Shown piece by piece: positions 27,285 to 35,649 of a DNA stretch of 64,000 bases. Each line of letters starts with the position of its first letter. Within the stretch, counting starts at the first letter, position 1. Source of the DNA: an uncultured Clostridium sp. (GTDB lineage: Bacteria > Bacillota > Clostridia > Clostridiales > Clostridiaceae); contig CAKVLD010000002.1 of NCBI GenBank assembly GCA_934755305.1, positions 62,001 through 126,000 on the forward strand, given 5' to 3'. Below the pieces are notes generated by a model that saw only the letters and a list, made by a program, of their open reading frames with translations, was not told the DNA's origin and searched no databases. The translations under genes were made by a program, and so were the position numbers.

Positions 27285-29039
27285 TCAACTTATTATATTA
27301 ATAATATCATCTCCATATTTTAAAACCTTCTTCTCTCCAACCCCTCTAATATCAAAAAGTTCTTCCTTAGATTTTGGCATTTTATTCACAATCTCAATTA
27401 AAGTGGCATCAGAGAAAATTATATATGGTCTAATACCTTCCTTATTTGCACGTTCTCTTCTCCACAGCTTAAGTTTATTAAATAATTCCTTATTTAAAGG
27501 AACTTCCTCTTCTTTTATTAAAGCAACAACTTTTCTATCACCTTTTAAAATCTCCATAGATTTTTTGTTTAACTTAAGCATAGAATAAGTACCTTCCTTA
27601 AGATTAACATACTCTTGAGCTAGTAATTCCTTAATTAAGCCTCTAATAAAACTTGAACTATATTCTTTCATTATTCCAAAGGTTGTAATAGAATTTAACC
27701 TATTTTGAATTATTTTAGGGCCTCTAATTCCTCTGACAATATCTATAAGTACTGATATACCATAAGCTTCTCTAGTTCTAAAAACTGTTGATAATATCAT
27801 TTGTGCTTCTCTAGTAAAATCTCTAAGTTCATCATTAGATAAACAATTACTACAATTACCACAATAAGTTAAATTCCACTCCTTATTAAAATACCTTAAT
27901 ATATTACTTCTATAACATCCTGTCTCTTCACAAAAATCTATCATAGATTGAAGCTTTCTTAAAGCAATTTCTCTTCTATTTAAGCCACTACTTTTATTTA
28001 TTACAAACTCAACCCTTCTTATATCTTCTCTATTATAAAAAAGATAGCAATCGCAAGGGGCACCATCTCTACCACCTCTACCAATCTCTTGATAATAACT
28101 TTCCAAATTTTTAGGTATACTTGAATGTACTATATATCTTATATTTGATTTGTCTATTCCCATACCAAAAGCATTTGTTGCTATCATAGTATTAAACCTT
28201 TCATTTAAAAAGTCTTCTTGATTTTGTTTCTTTATACTATCATCTAATCCACCATGATAAATCCCAACACTGTACCCTATATCACTTAAATGATAATATA
28301 AAATTTCTGCTTCTTTTCTTGAAAGACAATATACTATTCCTGATTCATCTTCATGATTTTGTATTATGGTCTTTATTCCTTCAAGCTTATCTTCTTCTTT
28401 ATAAACATTAATACTTAAATTTTCTCTATTAATATTCCCATTAAAAACATAAGGATTTCTTAAAGCTAAAAGATTCATTGAATCTGACTTTACCTCATCT
28501 GTTGCTGTTCCTGTAAATGCTGATAATACTGGTCTAGTATTTAAACTTTCTACAAATGGTTTTATATATCTATAACTTATTCTAAAATCATGTCCCCATT
28601 CTGAAACACAATGTGCTTCATCTATTGCCACTTGAGAAACTTTTAATTTCTTAATCATTTGAATAAATATTTTTGACTCAAGCCTTTCTGGTGCAATATA
28701 TATAAGCTTATATAATCCTAAAGATGCATCTTTTAATATTTCTTTTATTTCATCCATACTTTGAGTACTATTTATGTAAACTGCATTAATTCCATTTTCT
28801 CTTAATGCATCAACTTGATCTTTCATTAAAGATATTAATGGAGAAATTACTAAACTTATTCCTTCCATAATAAGAGCAGGCACTTGATAACAAATAGATT
28901 TTCCTGCACCTGTTGGCATTATGCAAAATACATCTTTAGATAATAAAATATTCATTATTATATTTAATTGGCCTGGTCTAAAACTTTCATAGCCAAAAAA
29001 TTTTTTTAATGCATATTCTGCTTTTTCTCTAATATTCAT
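27285..29039 (-). CDS. recQ: ATP-dependent DNA helicase RecQ
   Basis: 584 residues. Superfamily 2 helicase motifs are intact: Walker A MPTGAGKSICYQ, DEAH with AIDEAHCVSEWGHDFR, motif III SAFTGTAT, and motif VI QEIGRGGRDG. A zinc-binding region includes CGNCSNC, and the C-terminus (about 515-584) is an HRDC domain ending in helix-hairpin sequence VGEKKV. It unwinds 3'-overhang DNA in recombination and fork repair. ATG 29039 follows GGAGG. First gene of a same-strand run with the unknown and AAA+ genes. Confidence 0.93.
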   Translation of the reverse strand: MNIREKAEYALKKFFGYESFRPGQLNIIMNILLSKDVFCIMPTGAGKSICYQVPALIMEGISLVISPLISLMKDQVDALRENGINAVYINSTQSMDEIKEILKDASLGLYKLIYIAPERLESKIFIQMIKKLKVSQVAIDEAHCVSEWGHDFRISYRYIKPFVESLNTRPVLSAFTGTATDEVKSDSMNLLALRNPYVFNGNINRENLSINVYKEEDKLEGIKTIIQNHEDESGIVYCLSRKEAEILYYHLSDIGYSVGIYHGGLDDSIKKQNQEDFLNERFNTMIATNAFGMGIDKSNIRYIVHSSIPKNLESYYQEIGRGGRDGAPCDCYLFYNREDIRRVEFVINKSSGLNRREIALRKLQSMIDFCEETGCYRSNILRYFNKEWNLTYCGNCSNCLSNDELRDFTREAQMILSTVFRTREAYGISVLIDIVRGIRGPKIIQNRLNSITTFGIMKEYSSSFIRGLIKELLAQEYVNLKEGTYSMLKLNKKSMEILKGDRKVVALIKEEEVPLNKELFNKLKLWRRERANKEGIRPYIIFSDATLIEIVNKMPKSKEELFDIRGVGEKKVLKYGDDIINIIS

Positions 29040-29172
29040 TTTTTATGCCTCCTTCTTATTTTAACTCTTCTCCATTTTACTCTATTTTAATCATTAACCA
29101 AAATTTTTTATATATATTTTTTATTTTTTTAACACATACTAAGCTTGAAAATAAATAAAGGAGATGTTAAAG

Positions 29173-29349
29173 ATGCCAATGAAAGCACAAGACTATGTTA
29201 ATCAAGGAATGAGTACAGTACAAAATGCTGTAAGTTCATTACAACAAGCTGCAAATTCTGCTGAAAAGCCAGAAAATAAAGCTAAAATTCAAGAAGCTAT
29301 GCAAGCTTTAAATTCTGCTTGTAGCTGTTTATCTAATTATCAAGACTAA
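29173..29349 (+). CDS. Small helical Gln/Ala/Ser-rich protein, 58 residues
   Basis: From ATG 29173, 9 bases after AAAGGAG (an upstream ATG at 29164 touches the RBS). The peptide MPMKAQDYVNQGMSTVQNAV... is rich in Gln, Ala, Ser and Asn, should form two helices, and ends with CSCLSNYQD. It recalls small clostridial proteins of the DUF1657 kind in size and style, but I cannot assign it. A strong terminator follows at once, so it is an independent small gene. Confidence 0.65.
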   Translation: MPMKAQDYVNQGMSTVQNAVSSLQQAANSAEKPENKAKIQEAMQALNSACSCLSNYQD

Positions 29350-29354
29350 AAAAA

Positions 29355-29415
29355 GGGGTGTCGTATAATTTATAATTAAGAATTTAAATTCTCAATTAAA
29401 GTTTAATGCGACCCC
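29355..29415. terminator. Bidirectional terminator/palindrome between small gene and thiD
   Basis: GGGGTGTCG (29355-29363) pairs with CGACCCC (29409-29415), and the inner arms TAATTAAGAATTT/AAATTCTCAATTA extend the stem. A and T runs flank it. The inner sequence resembles part of the palindrome inside the arg operon. Confidence 0.75.
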
Positions 29416-29439
29416 CATTTTAAATCTAATATTTATAGA

Positions 29440-30231
29440 TTATTTATTATATAACTCATAAAAATGATTAGTAGGACCAATACCTTTTCCTAATTTAAAT
29501 CCATGTTCTATAGCCACAGTTACATATCTCTTTCCTTCCTTAACTGCCTCTTCTATATCCATTCCTTTAGCAAGTCCTGCTGCAATAGCTGATGAAAGAG
29601 TACATCCTGTTCCATGAGTATGTTTATTATTTAATCTTTCATGCTTTAAATATATAAACTTTTCCCCATCATATAATACATCAGTTGCATCTCCCTCAAG
29701 ATGCCCACCTTTTACTAAAACATAATTTACCCCAAGCTTTCTTAATTCTTTGCAAGCCTTTTCCATTTCTTCAACATTAGTTATCTTTATACCTAAAATC
29801 TCTTCTGCTTCTGGTAAATTAGGAGTAATTAAAGTAGCTAAAGGAAATAATTCTTTAATTAAAGTTTCCTTTGCATCTACTGACAAAAGATTGCATCCAC
29901 TTTTTGAAACCATAACTGGATCTAACACTACTGGTGGCAAAGAATCAACCTTTTTTAAAGCCCTAGCTATAGCTTTAATAGATTCTATTTTTGAAACCAT
30001 TCCTATCTTTATGGCATCTACCTCTATATCATCAAATATAGCTTTTATTTGTGATTCTATCATTTTAGGAGATACATCCTCTATATCAATAACCCCTTGA
30101 GTATTTTGAGCTGTAATTGCTGTAATAACACTCATAGCAAATACACCATTTGCTGACATAGACTTAATATCTGCTTGTATTCCTGCTCCTCCTGAAGAAT
30201 CTGATCCTGCAATTGTTAATGCTGTTTTCAC
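29440..30231 (-). CDS. thiD: Hydroxymethylpyrimidine/phosphomethylpyrimidine kinase
   Basis: 263 residues, ribokinase fold. It phosphorylates HMP and HMP-P in thiamin synthesis. The substrate region TIAGSDSSGGAGIQADIK and the ATP/catalytic motif THGTGCTLSSAIAA are intact. Start is GTG 30231 after GGGAAGGT. It lies 24 bases downstream of thiW, so the two form an operon for thiamin precursor uptake and use. Other thi genes are not in the window. Confidence 0.92.
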   Translation of the reverse strand: MKTALTIAGSDSSGGAGIQADIKSMSANGVFAMSVITAITAQNTQGVIDIEDVSPKMIESQIKAIFDDIEVDAIKIGMVSKIESIKAIARALKKVDSLPPVVLDPVMVSKSGCNLLSVDAKETLIKELFPLATLITPNLPEAEEILGIKITNVEEMEKACKELRKLGVNYVLVKGGHLEGDATDVLYDGEKFIYLKHERLNNKHTHGTGCTLSSAIAAGLAKGMDIEEAVKEGKRYVTVAIEHGFKLGKGIGPTNHFYELYNK

Positions 30232-30255
30232 TTTAAATTACCTTCCCTCTTATTA

Positions 30256-30756
30256 TTAATTACTTTGCTCAACTAAAATCTTACTTATAGCTGGTATCTT
30301 TAAAAACATATATGCAATAATTGAACCACCTATACAACTTATAGAAAAAGGAATAATATATGCAAATAAAGCAACTTCCTTCCCTAAAACTAAGGTAGCT
30401 ATTGGATAGGCTACTATTGCTCCTATTATTCCTGTTCCAATAATTTCTCCTACTACAGCCATTTCTATCTTGTTAAAACTTTTAAATAAAATTCCAGATA
30501 AAACTGCACCTATCATACTTCCTGGAAAAGCTAATAAACTTCCTGTTGCTAATATATTTCTTAATACTGAAGTTATAAATGCATTTCCTAAAGCATATGA
30601 AGGTCCTAATATAACTGCTGTTATTACATTTATAAAATGTTGAACTGGAGACATCTTTGCTCCAAAAATAGGTATAGAAAAAGCTCCAAATATGGTGGCA
30701 ATAGCTATTAATAATCCACTTATAGCTACTTTAAATGCTATACTTTTATCTTTCAT
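30256..30756 (-). CDS. thiW: ThiW-type thiazole/thiamin precursor transporter subunit
   Basis: 166 residues with five or six membrane segments and the ThiW core SPVQHFINVITAVILGP and LAFPGSMIGA. In this family it is the substrate-binding (S) component thought to pair with a shared ECF energizing module and take up hydroxyethylthiazole. The neighbour thiD supports a thiamin role. Such genes usually sit behind a TPP riboswitch, but only about 20 bases separate its start from the sda terminator, and no TPP motif is seen. ATG 30756 follows GAGGTGAT. Confidence 0.85.
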   Translation of the reverse strand: MKDKSIAFKVAISGLLIAIATIFGAFSIPIFGAKMSPVQHFINVITAVILGPSYALGNAFITSVLRNILATGSLLAFPGSMIGAVLSGILFKSFNKIEMAVVGEIIGTGIIGAIVAYPIATLVLGKEVALFAYIIPFSISCIGGSIIAYMFLKIPAISKILVEQSN

Positions 30757-30775
30757 TTAAAATCACCTCTTTTGT

Positions 30776-30805
30776 AAAAAGGCGTAGATTTTTAAAATCT
30801 ACGCC
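30776..30805 (-). terminator. Intrinsic terminator between sdaAA and thiW
   Basis: GGCGTAGATTTT (30781-30792) pairs perfectly with 30794-30805; the reverse strand continues into T5. It ends only 20 bases before the thiW start codon, so thiW-thiD either depend on read-through or have a promoter inside the hairpin region. Confidence 0.85.
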
Positions 30806-30859
30806 TCCATATATCTTAGCACAAAAGCCAACTTATTCCTCTTTATTCTAACACCTTTT

Positions 30860-31738
30860 TTATTCTCCGTAAACTTTCTTTTTAAGTTTAAGACCAGCCT
30901 TAGTAATAGCTACACCACCTAAAGCAGTTTCTCTTAAGGATTCTGGTAAACTCTTACCTACCTTATACATAGCTGCTAAAGCATCATCAAAAGGTATCTT
31001 AGAATCTACACCCGCCATTACTAAATCAGCTGTACATAATGCACTTATAGCTCCTGAAGAATTTCTTTTTGCACATGGAATTTCTACAAGACCAGCTACA
31101 GGGTCACATACTAATCCTAATATATTCTTAAATACTATAGCAGCTGCATCTAAACTCATTTTAGGAGTTCCACCCATCATTTCAACTACTGCTGCTGCTC
31201 CCATAGCTGCTGCAGAACCACATTCTGCTTGACATCCACCTTCTGCTCCTGCCATAGTTGCATTCATACCAATTATTACACCTACTGCTGATGATGCAAA
31301 AAGAGCTTTTATTATTTCATCATCATTTTTATTTAACTTTTTAGCTGCTGTAAGCACTACTGCTGGCAATATTCCACAAGATCCTGCTGTAGGGCAAGCT
31401 ACTATTCTTCCCATAGAAGCATTAACTTCTGATGAAGATAGAGCCATTGCCATTGCCATAATCATGGTATTTCCAGTTAAACTTTCACCTTTTTCTAAAT
31501 ACTTTCTAAGCTTATAAGCATCCCCACCAATAAGTCCTGTAACAGAGAATACTTCCTTCTCCATACCAGCTTCTGCTGATTCTCTCATTACTGCTAAATT
31601 AGTTTTCATTCTCTCGAATAATTCTTCTCTAGAGATATCTCTACTTTCCATTTCGTATCTTATAGCATATTCACTTAGAGAAATATTTTCTTCTTTACAT
31701 ATTTCTAAAAGTTCTTCTCCACTTCTTGCTATTTTCAT
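30860..31738 (-). CDS. sdaAA: L-serine dehydratase, alpha subunit (iron-sulfur)
   Basis: 292 residues from ATG 31738, preceded by GGAAGGTG; a GTG at 31747 would overlap the sdaAB end. The subunit holds the [4Fe-4S] cluster and catalytic site: CPTAGSCGILPA, GCQAECGSAAAMGAAA and VCDPVAGLVEIPCAKRN supply the conserved cysteines. It works with the beta subunit encoded just upstream to turn L-serine into pyruvate and ammonia. The two genes are contiguous. Confidence 0.94.
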   Translation of the reverse strand: MKIARSGEELLEICKEENISLSEYAIRYEMESRDISREELFERMKTNLAVMRESAEAGMEKEVFSVTGLIGGDAYKLRKYLEKGESLTGNTMIMAMAMALSSSEVNASMGRIVACPTAGSCGILPAVVLTAAKKLNKNDDEIIKALFASSAVGVIIGMNATMAGAEGGCQAECGSAAAMGAAAVVEMMGGTPKMSLDAAAIVFKNILGLVCDPVAGLVEIPCAKRNSSGAISALCTADLVMAGVDSKIPFDDALAAMYKVGKSLPESLRETALGGVAITKAGLKLKKKVYGE

Positions 31739-31739
31739 C

Positions 31740-32420
31740 TTATTCACCTTCCTTGACAGGATTTATGTTTATTACTCTATTTATATGATTTATATTTTCT
31801 ATTTCTTTTATTATACTTGGCTCAATTTTGCAATCTACTTCAAATACCATAGTAGCATCTTTACCTCTTTGGCTTCTAAATACTTTCATAAAAGCAATAT
31901 TTATTCCTTCAAAATAAAGAATAGCTGTTACTTTTGATACAATTCCTGGTATATCTTGATGAGATATAATAAGTGTTGGGTAATCACCTGTAAACTCAAC
32001 ACTATCACCATTTACTTCTGTAATTACTATACTTCCTCCACCTATTGATGAACCCATTATTTCATAATGCTCACCTAATTTATTTTCTATTAAAAACTTT
32101 ACTGTATTAGGATGAACATCCCCTAAATCTGCTTCTACAAATTCAATTGATAAGCCAATTTCTTTTGCAATATTTAAAGAATCTCTAAGTCTTACATCAC
32201 TTGGTTCCATTCCTAATATTCCTGCTACTAATGCTCTATCAGTACCATGACCTTTATAAGTTTTTCCAAAAGATCCATGCAATAAAAACTTAACACTCTT
32301 AAATTCCCCATGAGCTATGGATCTTGCAACCTTCCCTAGTCTTGCTGCCCCCGCAGTATGTGAGCTAGATGGTCCAACCATTATAGGACCTAATATATCA
32401 AAAACACCTGGATTTGTCAT
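31740..32420 (-). CDS. sdaAB: L-serine dehydratase, beta subunit
   Basis: 226 residues from ATG 32420 after AAAGGAGATAAAG; a longer TTG-started frame to 32492 is not supported. The N-terminal part has the family motif GPIMVGPSSSHTAGAARLG, and the C-terminal 75 residues form an ACT domain (LIISHQDIPGIVSKVTAIL), known as the L-serine sensing part of the type 2 enzymes. First gene of the sdaAB-sdaAA operon. I see no clear promoter or riboswitch, but ATATTAACATTAATAT-like symmetry near 32560-32575 could be an operator. Confidence 0.93.
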   Translation of the reverse strand: MTNPGVFDILGPIMVGPSSSHTAGAARLGKVARSIAHGEFKSVKFLLHGSFGKTYKGHGTDRALVAGILGMEPSDVRLRDSLNIAKEIGLSIEFVEADLGDVHPNTVKFLIENKLGEHYEIMGSSIGGGSIVITEVNGDSVEFTGDYPTLIISHQDIPGIVSKVTAILYFEGINIAFMKVFRSQRGKDATMVFEVDCKIEPSIIKEIENINHINRVININPVKEGE

Positions 32421-32582
32421 AACTTTATCTCCTTTTATCCTAAGCTTTAAATTACCTAATCTAAGTTTAAGCAAAACCCCTTCTTTATTCAAGATAATAA
32501 GACATTATTCTTAATAAAAAAATAAAAAATACTTCAGGAATTTTAATTTTAAAAATAAATATTAACATTAATATCAAAAAAA

Positions 32583-32638
32583 TAAGTGTAAATTATGAAA
32601 TCACTTCACTTTAAAGCATACATTCATAGTTTACACTT
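32583..32638 (-). terminator. Intrinsic terminator of the nucleoside kinase gene
   Basis: AAGTGTAAA-TATGAA (32583-32598) pairs with TTCATA-TTTACACTT (32623-32638) with one mismatch and a 24-base loop; T7 follows on the reverse strand. Confidence 0.8.
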
Positions 32639-32646
32639 AATCCTTT

Positions 32647-34299
32647 TTAATATTTATAGAAACAACTTCCCCCTATAAATTCTCTAAGTATTGAGTTTTC
32701 TGGAACATCTTTAAATTCAATTTCTTTAAAGAAATTTAAAAATGATTTTAATCTAACTGCTTCATTATATACAGGACTATGTTTTTCAATTTTATCTAAT
32801 TCTTTTAATGCATATTTTTTAAGAACACTAAGCTCATATACTAAGGTTGAATTAAACATAGCATCTGCCTCTTCTTGGTATATAAATATATTTTGCTTCT
32901 CTCCTTTTTTTATAGAAGGCCACATGTTTAAAGTTTCCTCAGCACCATATCCTCTAGAAAGAAAATCTCTAACTATTCTTCTAATCTTTCTTACATCAGT
33001 TGTAGCTATTCTATTGTGATTGTCTAAACTTAATTGAGTTAAAGCAGAAATATATATTTTAAACTTATTTTTATCTTGAACTCCAGACGTAAGAATAGGA
33101 TTTAATCCATGAATTCCTTCTACTACTAATACACCATTATCAGGTAAACTTAACTTATTATCAAGCCATTCTCTCTTTCCAGTTTTAAAATTATAACTAG
33201 GTATTTCTACTTCTTCTCCCTGTAATAATTTATTTAAATCTTTATTAAATAATTTCAAATCAATGGAATTAATAGATTCAAAATCATAGTTTCCATCTTC
33301 ATCTTTAGGAGTATTCTCTCTGTCTAAAAAATAATCATCTAAAGAAATAGGTATTGGAATAAGACCATTCACCCTTAATTGAATTCCTAATCTATTAGCA
33401 AAAGTAGTTTTTCCTGAAGATGATGGACCTGATATTAAGACTACTTTTACATCCTTTTTATTAACTATTTGATCAGCTATTTCAGCTATTTTCTTTTCAT
33501 GAAGTGCTTCTGATACTAATATTACCTCTCTTAAATTACCATTTAAAACTTTGTTATTTAAGCTCCCTACTTCACTAATACCCAATATTCTTAACCACTC
33601 TTTTGTTTCATAAAATATTGCTGCAAGTCTTTTTTGCTCCTTAAAATCATGTAACCTTGTAATATCAGTCTCTTTTGGATTTCTAAGCACAAAACCATGA
33701 GCATACTTAATAACATCAAAAGCTTTTATAATTCCTGTAGAATATCCCATATTGCCATAAAAATAATCGTATCTTCCTTCAAGTTCATATAAGCTTACTT
33801 TGCTAAAATCCATTTGTTTAAGAAGTAAAACTTTATCTTCCATTCCATAATCCTCAAATATTTTTATAGCTTTTTCTTTATCCACAGATATCTTTTTTAT
33901 TTCTACGTCTCTGTTAATAAGTTCTGTCATCTTTTCTTTTATTAATTTAACTTCTTTCATAGTTAAAGGATCTTTTTTATGTATTTCTCCAAAAATCCCC
34001 TTAGATATAGAATGTTCCATAGTTATTTTTGCATCTTTAAATATATCTAGAGCAACCTTAATAAAAATAAATTGAAGAGTTCTAGAATATACTTTCCACC
34101 CAACTTCACTATTAACAGAAATAACTCTTAATTTTCCTGATGCAGGAACTTTCATTCCTAATTCATAGTAATCTCCATCTAATTCACATAAAACCACGTC
34201 TTTATCCATATAGTATTCATCTACTACTTCCTTAAATGTAGTTTCCTGATTTATGCTTATTATTTTTTGATTTTCTAATTTCAAATTAACCTTTCCCAT
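32647..34299 (-). CDS. Nucleoside (uridine-type) kinase with N-terminal TGS/threonyl-tRNA-synthetase-like domains
   Basis: 550 residues. The N-terminal ~60 residues look like a TGS domain, the next ~200 resemble the SAD/editing region of ThrRS (HSISKGIFGEI), and the C-terminal half is a P-loop uridine/phosphoribulokinase-type kinase with Walker A GPSSSGKTTFA and PISLDDYFLDR. This fusion is known across Firmicutes. It presumably phosphorylates a nucleoside; the role of the synthetase-like part is unknown, and the thrS gene is 18 kb away, so no local link. ATG 34299 follows GGAGG. Monocistronic, ending at a terminator. Confidence 0.85.
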   Translation of the reverse strand: MGKVNLKLENQKIISINQETTFKEVVDEYYMDKDVVLCELDGDYYELGMKVPASGKLRVISVNSEVGWKVYSRTLQFIFIKVALDIFKDAKITMEHSISKGIFGEIHKKDPLTMKEVKLIKEKMTELINRDVEIKKISVDKEKAIKIFEDYGMEDKVLLLKQMDFSKVSLYELEGRYDYFYGNMGYSTGIIKAFDVIKYAHGFVLRNPKETDITRLHDFKEQKRLAAIFYETKEWLRILGISEVGSLNNKVLNGNLREVILVSEALHEKKIAEIADQIVNKKDVKVVLISGPSSSGKTTFANRLGIQLRVNGLIPIPISLDDYFLDRENTPKDEDGNYDFESINSIDLKLFNKDLNKLLQGEEVEIPSYNFKTGKREWLDNKLSLPDNGVLVVEGIHGLNPILTSGVQDKNKFKIYISALTQLSLDNHNRIATTDVRKIRRIVRDFLSRGYGAEETLNMWPSIKKGEKQNIFIYQEEADAMFNSTLVYELSVLKKYALKELDKIEKHSPVYNEAVRLKSFLNFFKEIEFKDVPENSILREFIGGSCFYKY

Positions 34300-34430
34300 A
34301 AAATTTCCTCCAAAATAAAAATATTCACCCTATAATTCCATTATATAACAAAGTGTTACTATGATTAAATATCACCTTTTAGAATATTTACATCTAAAAT
34401 TCCAAATACTATTTTTAAGAGGTGTATTTT

Positions 34431-35213
34431 ATGTTTATTGTTTTTATTAGAACCGCAATTTTATATACATTAGTAGTAATTGTTATGAGAATAATGGGCA
34501 AACGTCAAATTGGTGAACTTCAACCTTATGAATTTGTTATTACTATAATGATTTCAGATTTAGCATCTTTACCTATGCAAGATACAAGATTCCCATTACT
34601 TTTAGGAATTATACCAATAATAACTTTATTATTTTTAAAAGTTATGCTTTCACAACTAGAACTAAAAAGTCAACTTATTAGAAAGTTTGTCAATGGTGAG
34701 CCTTGTATAGTAATTTGTAAAGGTAAAATTAATTATAGTGTAATAAAAAAACAACAAATAAATATTGATGAAATTATGGAGGAAATTCGTCTTGCCGGTT
34801 ACTTTGATTTAGAAGAAATTCAATATGCTATATTAGAAAACAATGGTCAACTATCTATACTTCCTACTAGCCAAAGTTCTAGTTCTGGAAGTAATACTAT
34901 CAATACTTCTTGTGCAGCTTCTAGTGAAACATCTACAGTTAGAACTGGTGGCTCAAATAGTAATAGTAATAATAATTCTAATACTAAAAATACTAAGGAA
35001 AAACCACCTTTTTTACCTAAAATTCTTATTACTGATGGTAAAATTAATACCAATTCCTTAACTAGTATAAATAAGGATAAGGATTGGATTACTAACGTAT
35101 TAAAAAATCATAATATAGATTCTATTGATCAAGTATTAATTGCTATGTATGATACTCAAGGTAGATTTAGATATCAACTTTTTGATGAATATGAAAAGGA
35201 GAATAAAAAATGA
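34431..35213 (+). CDS. DUF421 (YetF-like) membrane protein with Ser/Asn-rich insert
   Basis: 260 residues from ATG 34431, 7 bases after AGAGGTG; GTG 34422 would overlap the RBS. Three N-terminal membrane segments precede the conserved cytoplasmic DUF421 part with VVIVMRIMGKRQIGELQPYE and FVNGEPCIVICKGKINYSVIKK. A low-complexity Ser/Asn/Thr-rich stretch of about 45 residues (roughly 147-192) is inserted before the last domain segment PKILITDGKIN. YetF/YdfS-type proteins are linked to the spore membrane in Bacillus. It overlaps by 4 bases with the DUF4363 gene, its usual partner. Confidence 0.85.
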   Translation: MFIVFIRTAILYTLVVIVMRIMGKRQIGELQPYEFVITIMISDLASLPMQDTRFPLLLGIIPIITLLFLKVMLSQLELKSQLIRKFVNGEPCIVICKGKINYSVIKKQQINIDEIMEEIRLAGYFDLEEIQYAILENNGQLSILPTSQSSSSGSNTINTSCAASSETSTVRTGGSNSNSNNNSNTKNTKEKPPFLPKILITDGKINTNSLTSINKDKDWITNVLKNHNIDSIDQVLIAMYDTQGRFRYQLFDEYEKENKK

Positions 35214-35590
35214 AAAGTCTCATAACTACATTATTGATTTTTGCATCTTTATTAGGCTTTGTATATTATGCTAATAACACCTTAATTGAGCTTTGCGATA
35301 ATATAACAGAAAATAGTATTACTATTGAAGAGCTAATTAAAGAAAATAATTGGAGTGAAGCAAGAGATAATACACAATATATTCTTAATTTAATTGATAA
35401 AAAAACAGTGATAAGTTCTGTTTATATAAATCATTCTGACTTTGATGACCTAACTGATGAAGCAATTGAACTGTCTATTTATATAGATTGTGAAGATTCT
35501 ACAGAATCGCTTATTGCTGTTAATTCCTTAAAAAACTTTGCTAAAAATATTAAACATCTCCATCAAACTCATATAGAAAATATATTTTAA
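35210..35590 (+). CDS. DUF4363 protein
   Basis: 126 residues with one N-terminal hydrophobic segment (LITTLLIFASLLGFVYYA) acting as membrane anchor or signal, followed by a helical domain facing outward. It starts at an ATGA overlap with the DUF421 gene and has AAGGAG upstream, so translation is probably coupled. The DUF421-DUF4363 pair is common in clostridia. Function is unknown. Confidence 0.8.
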   Translation: MKSLITTLLIFASLLGFVYYANNTLIELCDNITENSITIEELIKENNWSEARDNTQYILNLIDKKTVISSVYINHSDFDDLTDEAIELSIYIDCEDSTESLIAVNSLKNFAKNIKHLHQTHIENIF

Positions 35591-35599
35591 AAAAACAAA

Positions 35600-35637
35600 A
35601 GAGGTAACTAAGTTTTCAAAGTTTTGATGTTACCTCT
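35600..35637. terminator. Bidirectional intrinsic terminator
   Basis: AGAGGTAAC (35600-35608) pairs perfectly with GTTACCTCT (35629-35637), between convergent genes; the left side is flanked by A runs that give a U-tail on the reverse strand. Confidence 0.8.
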
Positions 35638-35649
35638 ATAGCTCTATTT

